Shown in pieces: positions 1 through 10,147 of a stretch of DNA of 64,000 nt. How positions within the stretch are numbered: position 1 is the stretch's first letter; each line of letters opens with the position of its first letter. The translations under genes and the position numbers were made by a program. Under the pieces are notes generated by a model. The model ran no database searches. It worked only from the letters and a program-made list of their open reading frames with translations, and was not told where the DNA came from. The stretch is taken from positions 825,087 to 889,086 of the forward strand of contig ML976658.1 in the NCBI GenBank assembly GCA_010015655.1, in the 5' to 3' direction. The DNA comes from Bimuria novae-zelandiae CBS 107.79 (lineage: Eukaryota > Ascomycota > Dothideomycetes > Pleosporales > Didymosphaeriaceae).

Positions 1-116
1 CTAAGTTGGGTTGCATGTCTATTTTAAATTGCAAGGAGCACTAGAACTGCCGGATTATTAACGTTATAACGCTATAGATTACGGTGAATATACTCGCCCT
101 ATAACGTAATATTATC

Positions 117-1560
117 TTAAATAACACTACAATGTCTACCTTTAATCTTAAGGTAATAGTTGTTACCTTGCGGGCACCGATGTTGACCATTACACTTTAG
201 CCTATGGTTGGCGAGCTGGTCCAGGAGATCCTGCCTCGAAGCTATTTCCTCGTCGACTACTGGCTCGTTGCGAGGTCTCGGAGTCGCTCCGGGGTGTGTA
301 GGCGCTGCACGAGGCGTTGCTGAACCACTGCGGCTTGCTCGAGTGCCGCCCCGGCCACCACTGCACGCTGGCGTTGTTGGTTGCCGCTGCTGGCTTGCCG
401 GAGGCACATTGGGAGTAGGCTCCTCCAGTGCTGACGGGTCTTCGATTAAGTCACCATGCGGTGGGCCTTGTTCGAAAACGCTGAAGTGCCAGACCGAGAG
501 AACACGAATTACAGCGCCAATGGAATGGTGGAGCTTAATAAGACGCTTTACAATATTCCAGGTAGGCTGAAAGTCCTCGAGACTGGTTTTTATAGATAAA
601 TCCTGTTTTGGACAGACGATGACCTCTTTCTGAGCGCCAACACGCTTAAAAATAGTAACGTAACACCGCCAGAGATGGATATCATGGTCGAAATCTTCAC
701 CATAGAGATGATCACACGCTTCTTGGACGGGTGGTTGGATAATACTCTCGAAAAAGTCACTAAACGGAGTTGACGAGGTATTATGAACGTCACTAGCCGT
801 CTGAACGAGCGAATTATCGAAAACGGACATCCACTGGTGCTGGAAGTCGACTCCAGGATCTTGCAGAGGTTCTCTCTACTTACCCTTCGGCTGACGAGTT
901 CGTGGCCGTATTGACGGGCCTGCGGTGGTTTCCCTGGGTCTTCTGGAGCTAGCAGGTTGGCTAATATGTCTATTAGCATTCTGCTGATTTCGAGAACGGC
1001 GAGTAGAAGCCTCTAACGTAGGCTCGAAGCGCTCCTTTGCCTTAACTGGGCGCCCAGCACGGGTCTTCCGAGCAGGAAGCTCTATCGGCTCTTCGGCCTC
1101 CTCAGTCTCCTGCTGCTCTAGACACTCCGGCTCCTGGTTATCTAGTTGAGTCTCTTTTTGCGAGTCCTCATCTCCTTCTTCTTCCTGCTCCGATTGTTCT
1201 TCGTCCGAAACATCAAACAGGGGTGGCGAAGAGGGTATTTGAATGACTTGTTCCTGTATAGGGACTCGCTCAGGTGGTGGAGATGGTTGTGTGACCCCTA
1301 GGCCATTAAGGACCTTTGCAGCCTCGAGGGCTTGTTCGTCAGGATCGCTGGCCTGCTGCTCGTCCTCGCTCCTTGTAACAGAAGTACCTAAGGCTAAGTA
1401 AGCTTAAGTAAGTCACTATCGAGTGGCCAGAAATTAAGTAGAAGGTCCTACCATCGTCGTGAGTCTCCCAGCGGATTATCCGCCCCAACATCCCACGAAC
1501 TGGCCATCGATTTGGCTTATTTTTAACCTTGCTAGATTGCGCCCGTGTACGCGCAGTCAT
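117..1560 (-). CDS. hypothetical multi-exon protein gene (model unresolved)
   Basis: I do not recognise this family. The likely first exon (1560 to 1452) starts with ATG and encodes a basic N-terminus with a WPVRG..GRIIRWE segment. A good intron follows (1451 to 1388, GTAGGA...CTTAG). The next open frame, to about 880, is acidic (many Glu, Gln, Asp) with no stop. The last block (830 to 117) encodes about 237 residues: a folded-looking N-terminal half (FDHDIHLWRCYVTIFKRV), then a Pro/Ser/Arg-rich linker and a C-terminal ASRQDLLDQL segment. A GTAAGT donor near 883 joins the last block in phase only from the frame that opens at 979, not from the acidic frame, so there is either another small intron or a frameshift. 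The gene sits at the window edge next to an F-box gene. It could be a functional gene or a lightly damaged one. Confidence 0.4.
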
Positions 1561-1768
1561 TGCACATTAAAACGCACAGAACTAACCACTCGTTGTGGAG
1601 TAATAGGCGGGTAATTGTCTTGTTGTGCGCTAGAGGCCGCGAGATCGCGTTCTGCCAAGAATCCCCAAGGTTTCTGCAAGCGAGAATAAGCAGCTGCGAA
1701 TCGGTCATGCTGCTGCCTTCATCTCATCCCACATCACCAACATCCAAATTCTGCTCTCCCTGTCGAAT

Positions 1769-3349
1769 ATGAGCTTTCCATTGACAGTGCTTCCGGAAGA
1801 GCTCATTACTACGGTAGTGTCGCACGTCTCAGACCGCGGGGCCCTGTGCAACCTCGCTCTTGCTTCTCGACAGCTGCATCGCCTTGCAACACCGCATTTG
1901 TACAACGACATCGCAGTCTATTTGGGGAAAGAACCAAGAGATCATGAAGCCCTAAGGTCTCTGGTGACTGGACTGCTTGAGCGCCCTGACTATGCTGCGT
2001 GTGTTCAACACCTCGAAATCCGTGGCCACTGGATCAACATATTGGAGCCCGACGAGCAAATAGACAAAATCTTTTTTCGGATACTGAAGGAGAAAATCAA
2101 AGCGCTGAAGACTCACGTCTGGATCAACGAGAACATCTGGGCTGACGCTATTACGGGCCTGGAGAGGGAAGAAGCCTTGGTCGTTATCTTGCTGCTTATT
2201 TCTCCAAACCTGCGTACCCTTAATACCATTGCGCCTCCTCGGTCTGGAAAATACTGGCTGTGGCTGATGAAACGCATTTCAAACCAATCTCCTGGGGCCT
2301 TGCTGAAACTCAGAGAGCTAGCACTCCTGAGTGCGGAAAGTGATAGAGAAAGTTGTTTTCCTTTTTTACAGCTCCCAAACCTGAAAAGCGTCCTTTTCTA
2401 TGGTTTCTACAGTTCCAGGGAGGGATGGAATATTTATGATGACGATGGAGTGGCGTACTTAGCTGACGCCGCCTCCGCCATTTCGGCCTATTGTGCAGGG
2501 TCGGCGCAAAGTACTGTCGGTTCGGTCGAACACTTGGAAATCTTTCATGCTGGCCCCTTGTTTCCAACAGTTTTGCAGATGATTGGAAGTTGCGCCGTAA
2601 GTAACCGAAATTGTACTCGCACTCTGCTGATGCAAACCTGTGGCAAACAGACTCTCCGCACATTTGCCTTTGATCACAGCGATTGGATGGTGCCCGAAAA
2701 CCCAAGTCTCTACAACGCTGTAGTATTAGCTTTGTCTATACATGCGGATAGCTTGACTGCGCTGCACATTGGCGACAAGTACAACGGACACCGCACTCAT
2801 GGTAAACCCCTCGACTTCCGCGGATTATACAACCTGAGGCTCCTCAAAATTCCTATTTCAGGATTTCTCGGCTTTAGTGATTATACGGACGAGTCACAGT
2901 CGTTGTCAGATGATCGCATGCGCGAGAGGTTCCCCATTAGCTTGCAAGAGCTGGTCTTACTGTGCGACCGGAGCGAGGAGCCTCACGTACTACCTACGCT
3001 CCAGCATTACATACACGCATGGCCGCACATCATACCGAACATGGAATCTCTTGAAATTCACTGTCACGCGCCTGAAGCGATGTATGCGTGGCTACGCCAG
3101 CCAACCGAGCGACGTCATATCCAACTACGCATCTTTCGCAAGCTCAACGTCAGTGGCAAATACCGTTTCGTCGCCCCATTTGTCTCTTCAATCAAAGACC
3201 AACAGCAAGACATTTCATCGGTGGAGATCGAAGTCGAAGATCTCACAAATCCACTCGATGACCTTATGCCAGTGGAGGAATTCATTCCAGCAGAGGAGAG
3301 TCTCGTAACCAGCTTCGAAGAAGACCTTGCGCAGCTCTCCATACTCTAA
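1769..3349 (+). CDS. F-box domain protein
   Basis: An uninterrupted 526-codon frame encodes a protein with an N-terminal F-box at about residues 6-48 (LPEELITTVVSHV, then CNLALASRQLHRLATPHLY). F-box proteins usually bind Skp1 and present substrates to SCF ubiquitin ligases. The rest is a long region with weakly leucine-rich spacing and no recognisable second domain, as in the expanded fungal F-box/LRR-like family. It ends with an acidic tail (residues about 490-526). The ATG at 1769 opens directly into the F-box, which supports this start. No intron is needed. The substrate cannot be inferred. Unlike the F-box-like relics at 25-29 kb, this copy is intact. Confidence 0.75.
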   Translation: MSFPLTVLPEELITTVVSHVSDRGALCNLALASRQLHRLATPHLYNDIAVYLGKEPRDHEALRSLVTGLLERPDYAACVQHLEIRGHWINILEPDEQIDKIFFRILKEKIKALKTHVWINENIWADAITGLEREEALVVILLLISPNLRTLNTIAPPRSGKYWLWLMKRISNQSPGALLKLRELALLSAESDRESCFPFLQLPNLKSVLFYGFYSSREGWNIYDDDGVAYLADAASAISAYCAGSAQSTVGSVEHLEIFHAGPLFPTVLQMIGSCAVSNRNCTRTLLMQTCGKQTLRTFAFDHSDWMVPENPSLYNAVVLALSIHADSLTALHIGDKYNGHRTHGKPLDFRGLYNLRLLKIPISGFLGFSDYTDESQSLSDDRMRERFPISLQELVLLCDRSEEPHVLPTLQHYIHAWPHIIPNMESLEIHCHAPEAMYAWLRQPTERRHIQLRIFRKLNVSGKYRFVAPFVSSIKDQQQDISSVEIEVEDLTNPLDDLMPVEEFIPAEESLVTSFEEDLAQLSIL

Positions 3350-5082
3350 AGACTGTCGCTAACGCGGTGGACGCCGCGGTACTTCTCAGCGCGTCACTCA
3401 ATACCCCACTTCACAGTAAACCGAAATCGCTGCCTTGCGCGCGCGCTGCTGCCTAGAGAAGGCGACAGAAAGTGGCGACTGGCGCGTGTTCTCGGACTTT
3501 GAGCAAGTGATTGCGCGGCTCCGCGTGCGGCCTGGGGTTGCGGGGCGGTTGTAGAGCACGGGTGTCTCAGCGGCGGACGCGTGTTATTGACGGACTTTGC
3601 TCATGGCGTGGGTGATGAGCGTCACAGTGGGCGACGAGCGGGCAGAGGATCCAGGCGAAAACATGGCTACTGCAGCAAGTGACAGGCGGGCACGATGGAG
3701 CGCGCAAGCATGGCGGTAGATGGGCGAGGAGGACAAGAAGACTCCAGAGGCATAGTTGACGTCGCAAGCCAGAGTTTGACTGTGGTGGGCTTCAGTAGGT
3801 TAACGGGCAACGTAGAGTAGCAGCGCGCGGCGTGCCTCCAAGCTGCGCGGGCGGGCAGGAACATGACTAAGGAACACCATGGAAGAACATCACGACAAGG
3901 CAGGCAAGAAGACAAGAAGACGATGATGATGTGAAACTCTTTGCGAGTGTTGTCATTGATGTCTATGTATTCCTAGCCCACCAAACCCTTCACCAACCAC
4001 CAACCACCAGCCCATGCCCAAGACCAACCACCCATTCCCAGCCCGTCCTCCCATACCGTCACAAAGCCGCAGTATACCATAGCAGGACTAGGCACACACT
4101 TAGAGACCGCGGGCACTAACAACTGCCCAACGTCGGGGAGTTTCCTGAACAGCTAGGCCAGCGATGGAGCGCCTCAGATTCCACACAGGCTGCAGTACTG
4201 ACCACGAACGAGGACTTGATGTGCTTCCAGACCGGTGAACCGGGACTCACAGACCTTGCGATCCACAGGCAAGTCCCAGCCAATGTGAGGCGTAAACAGT
4301 CGCCGCAAGTTGCCAGAGACCAAGCGTCCGCCTCCTATTCTGTTAGCCACTATACCAAACCAGATACTCCACCTCTTGCGCAAGCCGTGCATACCGAAAG
4401 ATGTCGAAGACGGGTACCGTATACGCAAGCGGTTGAGGTTGATGAAGGTCGATAAAGGTTATGAAGCGAAGTAAGGTCAAGTCATGTTGAGGTGAGAATG
4501 AAGTGAGGTGATGTCAAGATCATCTGAAGTGAGTGGAAGCTGAGCTGTTAGCTGGAAAGGCTGGTCGAGTGAGAGTGGAGAGGTCGTGACTTGGTTAGGT
4601 GGCCGGATTGATATACTTTTGCTAAGCTCGCTAAAGCGCGGCGCGCTAAAAATCACATAACGTCCAGATTAGGTTAGCCAATGTTCAAATGAAGCAGGAT
4701 GTCGAGATGCGGGTTGAAGTGAAGCCGGAAAACAGGCATGTATTCAGGCAGATAACGGCGTCTGGCTAAGGTTTCTTTGAAAGTTTCTTTGATAGCTGAT
4801 TGAGCAGTCAGAATTTGGCGCCCATCGTGCAGCGGCCAGCACTGTGCCTCTAGTGGGAAAGCTCTGCACGCGCATTTCTACCGTTCCCATCCCCAACAAC
4901 TCGCCGAAGCACTTAAATATCACCCCAGACGCTGCTACCTAGCATGTGTGAAACAACCTGCCTGAAGAGTGCCTCCAGTGGTTCAGTGTTTTTACGTTGG
5001 TGCCGCTATCAAAGATGGTATAATGTCACCAAGGAAGATCGATATCTTGCATGTATCTATGCTATTCATGACGCTTCAACGA
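3350..5082. other. intergenic, no supported gene
   Basis: Base composition is normal (not RIP-like). Only short overlapping open frames occur on both strands, none with a recognisable domain. A minus-strand frame at 4428-4174 looks somewhat protein-like but has no start context or family. Confidence 0.4.
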
Positions 5083-5397
5083 CTATGTAGACAGCATCCA
5101 AACGTGCTTATAAGAGTATTTGATCTCACGCAAGTCCTGGACATTTGCGGAGAGGCCCGACAGTCTCGCACTGCAGTTCTGCTGGCGCAAGAACAATTCA
5201 ATGTTCTGTAGAGCGACATCTAAAATTCCGCTAGTCCTGACGATCTGCTCAGTGTTGTACACGTTGAAATTCATTGTCGCTTGTGCCATGACCTCGAATG
5301 GAGGTATCGAATGCGAGGAAGAAGGCTACGTATCAATTGTGATAAGCGGGCGCCCGGTAGGTTTGGATGTAGTTGTAGGCAAACGGAAGGCTCCCAT
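5083..5397 (-). pseudogene. small gene relic with one internal TAG
   Basis: From an ATG at 5397 one frame runs to 5083 with a single in-frame TAG at 5328-5326. The protein-like text on both sides of the stop (SKPTGRPLITIDT before, PPFEVMAQATMNFNVYN after) argues that the frame was once continuous. The TAG could come from CAG or TGG by one transition. The C-terminal end is poorly defined: a GTGAG donor near 5131 may mark an intron instead of the apparent stop at 5083. The family is not recognised. Confidence 0.35.
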
Positions 5398-6363
5398 TCA
5401 AGCTTTAAATAGAGTTGCAACCGGCCCCCCAAGATGATATGTCAAAGATTTGCGGCCCATCCCTTGGTAAAGATCCTAAAAGAGCAATTCTGTCCCCAAA
5501 GTTGGGTGGTTGCGCATGCGCTTGCTTGACCGGTCTTACCTGGGCATAGTCGGATGATTGGTAGACTCTGCGCCAATCCCTGACCAAGCATGCAAAGCCA
5601 ATACATCTTCCAGATAGACTGGAATGCGCAGAAACATTGACTGTCTGATTGGTCATCAATACGAGAGGTTTTGAAGAGCACATGAGGTGGCAACTTCAGG
5701 CAGACCAGTCTCGCCAATCAAAGCCGCGCTTCCTATCAGCCTTGCAACCTCAGCGTTGTGCAACAAAGCAAGATCCACCAGGCTACTCGCAAATTCACGT
5801 ACTCTACCAACATACATCTGAAGCTGGATAGGGATTTTGAAGCACACTTATCTTGTAACATGCAACCTAGTAAGGTACTGTTGATCCGTTTAGTTGTTTT
5901 GACTTTAGGGCTAACAAAGGATAAAAATAACTTGCATTGATTGAACTTACCTTAGATTGTGTTCTTTCGATAGAGAGGATTGTCCCAATGCTATACTGGA
6001 GTATCCCTCACCAAGCTGAGCCTAAATCTAATAGTCGTCATGGTCACTGCAATCTTCCCCTAAATCTTCTCCATTATCTTCTACGCTTTGACTCATATCA
6101 TTTGCAAAATCTTTCTCACAATCCTCTTAGCAATAATCTTCCTTCTCACAGTCTTCCTCCTTTAAGAACGCCTCTTGATAGCTTCCCGCCTCCTTATTTA
6201 TCCTAACTTTGCCCTCGCCGTCATCACCATCCTTAGACGTCCCCACCAACCCCTCATCCTCTTCACCCGTATTGCAATCACCATAACACTCTCCACACTT
6301 AATTGTATCCCACTGCTTTAGCCAATAAAACGAATCACTCGACGCCCAAAACCACTTCGTGCA
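5398..6363. other. intergenic, possible exon remnants
   Basis: Several overlapping minus-strand frames lie at 5405-5847 without clear domains. They may be remnants of the gene whose relic is at 5083-5397, but no splice model joins them convincingly. From 5860 to 6360 I see nothing definite. Confidence 0.3.
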
Positions 6364-7071
6364 CTACCATCCTGAAGGGAAATTCTTAACAATATTATGG
6401 AGGGCCTCGTTCCGGATGTAACTCACGAGGTAGACAGAGTCAGGCGGCACAACGACAACGTTCTCGCATTCGCTACAAACTTGCTGCACCAAAATCTCTC
6501 CCCTCAGGTTTATATTTGCAAGGCTTGTGGTTGCACGAGCCGCATTGGCACCGAAATTTGCGATGCATTGGATGTGTGTTGAAACGGCCATGTTCCGTGG
6601 TTTGCAGCAGGTCCATTCGCGCGAGAGGTTGTCGGTGCGTTCCTGTCTATTGCACTGGCGTGCTTGGACGTTACGCTCCTGTTTTTAGTCTTCAGGTTTG
6701 CGTTCACGCTCACCTTCTTCGGCTTAACGCTTTCGTTCATGGCCCTCCGCCGCTGTTCTAGCTTTAAGTTTCGCTATCTGTTTCTTTATTCTCTTTCCCG
6801 GTCTTCGCCATCCGTCTAGGGACAAACTGTTTTCTTAGAGGCGAAAGAGAAACTTGCGGGATGCACCGGCTTAGCACTTTCTCCAAAAGTAATACAGACC
6901 ACGAATACAGAATTGCCGAAACTTAAAAAAAATTACATTAGACTGCCCGGATTTTCTCTGCACGTAGCACGTATTGCCATTAAGCCTGTACACAATCCCC
7001 TTAAGCCTTTTTAACCAAATGAGACAAGGTAGGAACTTCTTAAGTGCCTCTCGCACACCCTCCCACCACAA
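6364..7071 (-). pseudogene. RIP-like inactivated gene with four TAA stops
   Basis: Read on the minus strand from the ATG at 7071, a single frame runs 236 codons to the terminator at 6364 without a frameshift, but it carries four in-frame TAA codons (6873-6871, 6837-6835, 6726-6724, 6687-6685). All four could derive from CAA (Gln) by the CpA to TpA change expected of RIP. The surrounding text is strongly protein-like: a basic N-terminus, a Lys/Arg/Glu-rich probable coiled coil (GKRIKKQIAKLKARTAAEG), then a Cys-containing C-terminal domain (REWTCC, IQCIANFGANAARA, VCSECENVVVVP) that may bind zinc. The precise family is not recognised. It was probably a repeated gene, since RIP acts on duplicated DNA. 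Confidence 0.6.
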
Positions 7072-7160
7072 AAAAAAAGCCCCTTCCTCACCTCACCTAA
7101 TGCACAAAGCGCAAAAATCCAATTTCCATCAGTTCCATGGAGACAAGATAGATACAAGGA

Positions 7161-7257
7161 CGACAACGGCATGATTCGAACATGCGCTCCCGAAGGAACA
7201 GCATAGCGAGTCTAAGAAGATTCGAGTGCTGCGCGATAACCACTCCGCCACGTTGCC
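7161..7257 (-). tRNA. tRNA-Ser(CGA) with a 16-nt intron
   Basis: The minus strand folds as a complete class II tRNA. The acceptor stem GGCAACG/CGTTGTC has one G-T pair and discriminator G at 7161. The D stem is GCG/CGC. The anticodon stem CAGCA/TGCTG encloses loop CTCGAA...A with anticodon CGA. The long variable arm (7198-7186) is typical of tRNA-Ser. The T arm is GCATG-TTCGAAT-CATGC. The 23 nt between the two halves of the anticodon stem imply a 16-nt intron (7220-7205) inserted after position 37, the canonical site cut by the tRNA-splicing endonuclease. It reads UCG serine codons. Confidence 0.92.
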
Positions 7258-10147
7258 CTCACCCTTCAACCTGGGAAGGATTATAATCACGTGAAACAAA
7301 ATTATTATTATATAGACTAGATGCAGTAATATTTGTATAAGCAGGAGAAGGCTGCGAGGATGTATAGGATAGCATGATTTGTGTGTGTGTGCGGGGCTGG
7401 ACTACGGTGGGGTAGTTGCGCTTGTGGAGTGGAGACTATGTACCCACTTTTGAATCTGGCGGCGCTTCAAGCATCTATTGGAGGATGGGGAATTTTGTCT
7501 TTTAGGCACACTGGTCCGTTTTAAAGGGCTCGAAAGCAATGCTTCTTCACAAATAACCAGTGTCATTTGTGATGGTAAGCCTATCTTCCTAACTACATAG
7601 TACAGTCGGCAGCACCTTTCCATCTACACAGACCCTCCACCTCCCAAACGCAACTCACGTCCTAACAACAGAAGTGAAAAAAATAAAATAAAAAATCCAA
7701 CCACATAAACAGACAGATATTCTCGCACTACAGAAGAACAGCCCATAGCAGTCTCCCAAACATTTATAGATCTGGCCAAGCCGCCGATGGTCACCCACCA
7801 CCCTAACCCGACCCACATCGCTCCCAACTTATACCGGATCCACAGCAGCAAAAATAGCCAAAAAAACATACAACAGCGGGGATTCGCTAATTCTCACGAA
7901 CTTAGCTACTTGCCCACCGGCATCTTGCTTAAAGAGGGCTGAGCGAACGGGAAGCCTTGTTCTCAAGATCCAATGGTCGTATGTGGAAGTATTCGCTCAG
8001 CTTTGAATATATGTACAGATGTGCATTGCAGAACAAGTCGATGAGCTGTGCACCTTGCCGTTAGCGCCCTCTACAGAGGATTTCGTGGTTGAACTAGTAG
8101 GCGTGATAGTTGCTACCGGTTCTATAGCTATTATATTATACTTTGCGCCACTCCAGTCAGAGGTTGCGAAATTGAGCAAGTCCATTTGGAACGATTGCAT
8201 ATGAGGTAACCCGGATCTGCAGCGACGCCCACATGGCCAACTTCGCCCTATCTAAAGCATATACCTTAAGAAATGCTGGCACGCCGTGAGTGCGGGGAAT
8301 GCGGGATTGTGGGGAAACGTGGACGAATATATTGCAGGATCCCAAATGATCTGGGAGTTTTGGGCAGAGCGTACGTCTGTGATACAGTGCAATTAAACCA
8401 CGCCACACACCGGATGTATAGCGGACGTTGAGCACGACTAGAACCGAGGATGTGCTAAGCGCACATGCAGAGTCGTGTAGATCTGACACTCGGCCTTGCA
8501 GCACGCTCGATAAGATAGATGAGAGCTACAGTCAGCCAGGCCGTGATAGTACACCGCACAGCGGTACAAGCGTCAAGAAGGTCCCAAACGCTCACTATCC
8601 ATAAATTCAAGCAGCCTGCGCCTGAGCCCGTCTGAGGTCGCTTACCAAGATCTGACAAGCACCCCTAGCCGTTCCCGCGTAGTTCCGCACTGCAGGCGCG
8701 GACGAAGGGGCCAAAGCCGTGCGTTGGCGGGTAGGCTGCAGAAGATCGCTTCGATGAATGCGTGGCCAAAAGAAACCGGTGGTTGTATGTAATTTGTATA
8801 CAGTCTTTTATAGTTTTGTGCGTTCCAATGTGTCCTACAAGTGCTTTGGCGTGCAACGGTCCGGCGCAATAGAACGGATGCTGGTTGGACGAAGGAAGAT
8901 ATTGTGGCTAAATCTGCCAAGTTTACTCTACACAGTGAGATGATAACTCTCTGCAGCTGAGATGAAACAGCGGGTTCCGACGACTCGACCTCCTCGGCCT
9001 CCACGAGGTTTATTCGAAAGCACGACAACGGAAGTAAAGCCGGTCTAGTTCTTTGTGCAAGTGTGTGCCTGGCGCCCGACAGCGTTCGAGTGCATACGAT
9101 CCAATCAGAGAGGGACTCTCGATTCGAGAGAACTGAATGCTGACAATAGCATCGCCGTTGCGCTCGGTCTGACTAGAGACGTTGTATTGATCGACTCGTT
9201 TGTCTTCGCCCTGGTTGAAGCATCATGAGGACGTCAAGGCAGAAGACCATGGCGTCTTAATAGGTGATCGGCGCGGTGATGCATGGCAGAAGCGGCGTGC
9301 TCGCTCGGAGGATATTGTTGTTGATAGAGTTCATATGCACGGGAGAGCTACGCGAAGTAGGAGCAGCGGAGCCCCGCAAAAGCACATTCCCCGCTGAGTC
9401 GCGTATCCTCGCATGCTCGCACGGGCGTGACGTGCAATCTCTTTCCACACCATCCAGAAAATCGAACCACATGGCAACGCATACCAGACAGCGTGGAAAC
9501 ATGCGGATGCTAGGATGCACGCTGGGCGTAATAAATACTTGGGTCCAAGCTGTTCTGGCCGTCGGCAGTACTGCTTTGTCGTGTCTTAATAATACAATGC
9601 GGTCGCGAATCTGCAGGCATGGGCGAGGTGGGGGGCTGCATCGACCATTGTGTGTCCCGTGGTTGGATCGGGCCGAGGTGCAACTGTTTGGCTCCTGTCG
9701 CGAATCCTGTTGTGGGCATTACGAGGTCTCTGCAAGCCTTCTGCGGTGCCCGGTCGTATGCGCAGTGACAGGCCGCGGGTGGTGGCGTCTGGTGCTGCTA
9801 CATCACTGCTGGTCATAGAGTCCGTCTCACTTGCACCCAGGCGAGTAGAGGCGCTGACAGCTGAGACTTCTCTGCGTGTTCTCTACGGCTTGGCCTCGTT
9901 CCATCAGTCCAGCTAGACATATCGGCCCTTTGGCTCCAGCGCTGGATTGTGGGGAAGGGTTCGGAAAGTTCTCAGGGCGAACCCGCAAACACAGCACACG
10001 ACTACCTCATTCAGAGGGAGGGCTACTGGATACCCGTGAGCTTGACGCTGAAAGACAGAAAGATCGTATTGTGTCTAGGGTTTTTTTAATTCCATGTGAG
10101 AGGCAAAATCGGTCCGCGACACAGAAGACGCAGCGCGCGGCGAGGCA
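7258..10147. other. long intergenic region upstream of the Zn2Cys6 regulator
   Basis: No reading frame here is convincing. The small minus-strand frames at 7402-7869, 7997-8200, 8157-8504 and 8642-9028, and the plus-strand frame at 9264-9818, overlap one another and show no domain. The part near 10147 probably holds the promoter and long leader of the regulator gene at 10148. Confidence 0.4.

Noticed and set aside
208..570. Plus-strand 120-codon frame
   Set aside because: It is the antisense shadow of the Pro/Arg-rich minus-strand exon at 117-830.
4174..4428. Minus-strand 84-codon frame that reads somewhat like an F-box protein tail
   Set aside because: No start, domain or neighbouring exon could be supported, and a competing plus-strand frame overlaps it.
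8642..9028. Minus-strand 128-codon frame
   Set aside because: No domain, overlapping alternative frames and no coding-like composition.
9264..9818. Plus-strand 184-codon frame upstream of the Zn2Cys6 regulator
   Set aside because: Composition is irregular, frames overlap on both strands and no family is recognisable; more likely leader or promoter sequence.
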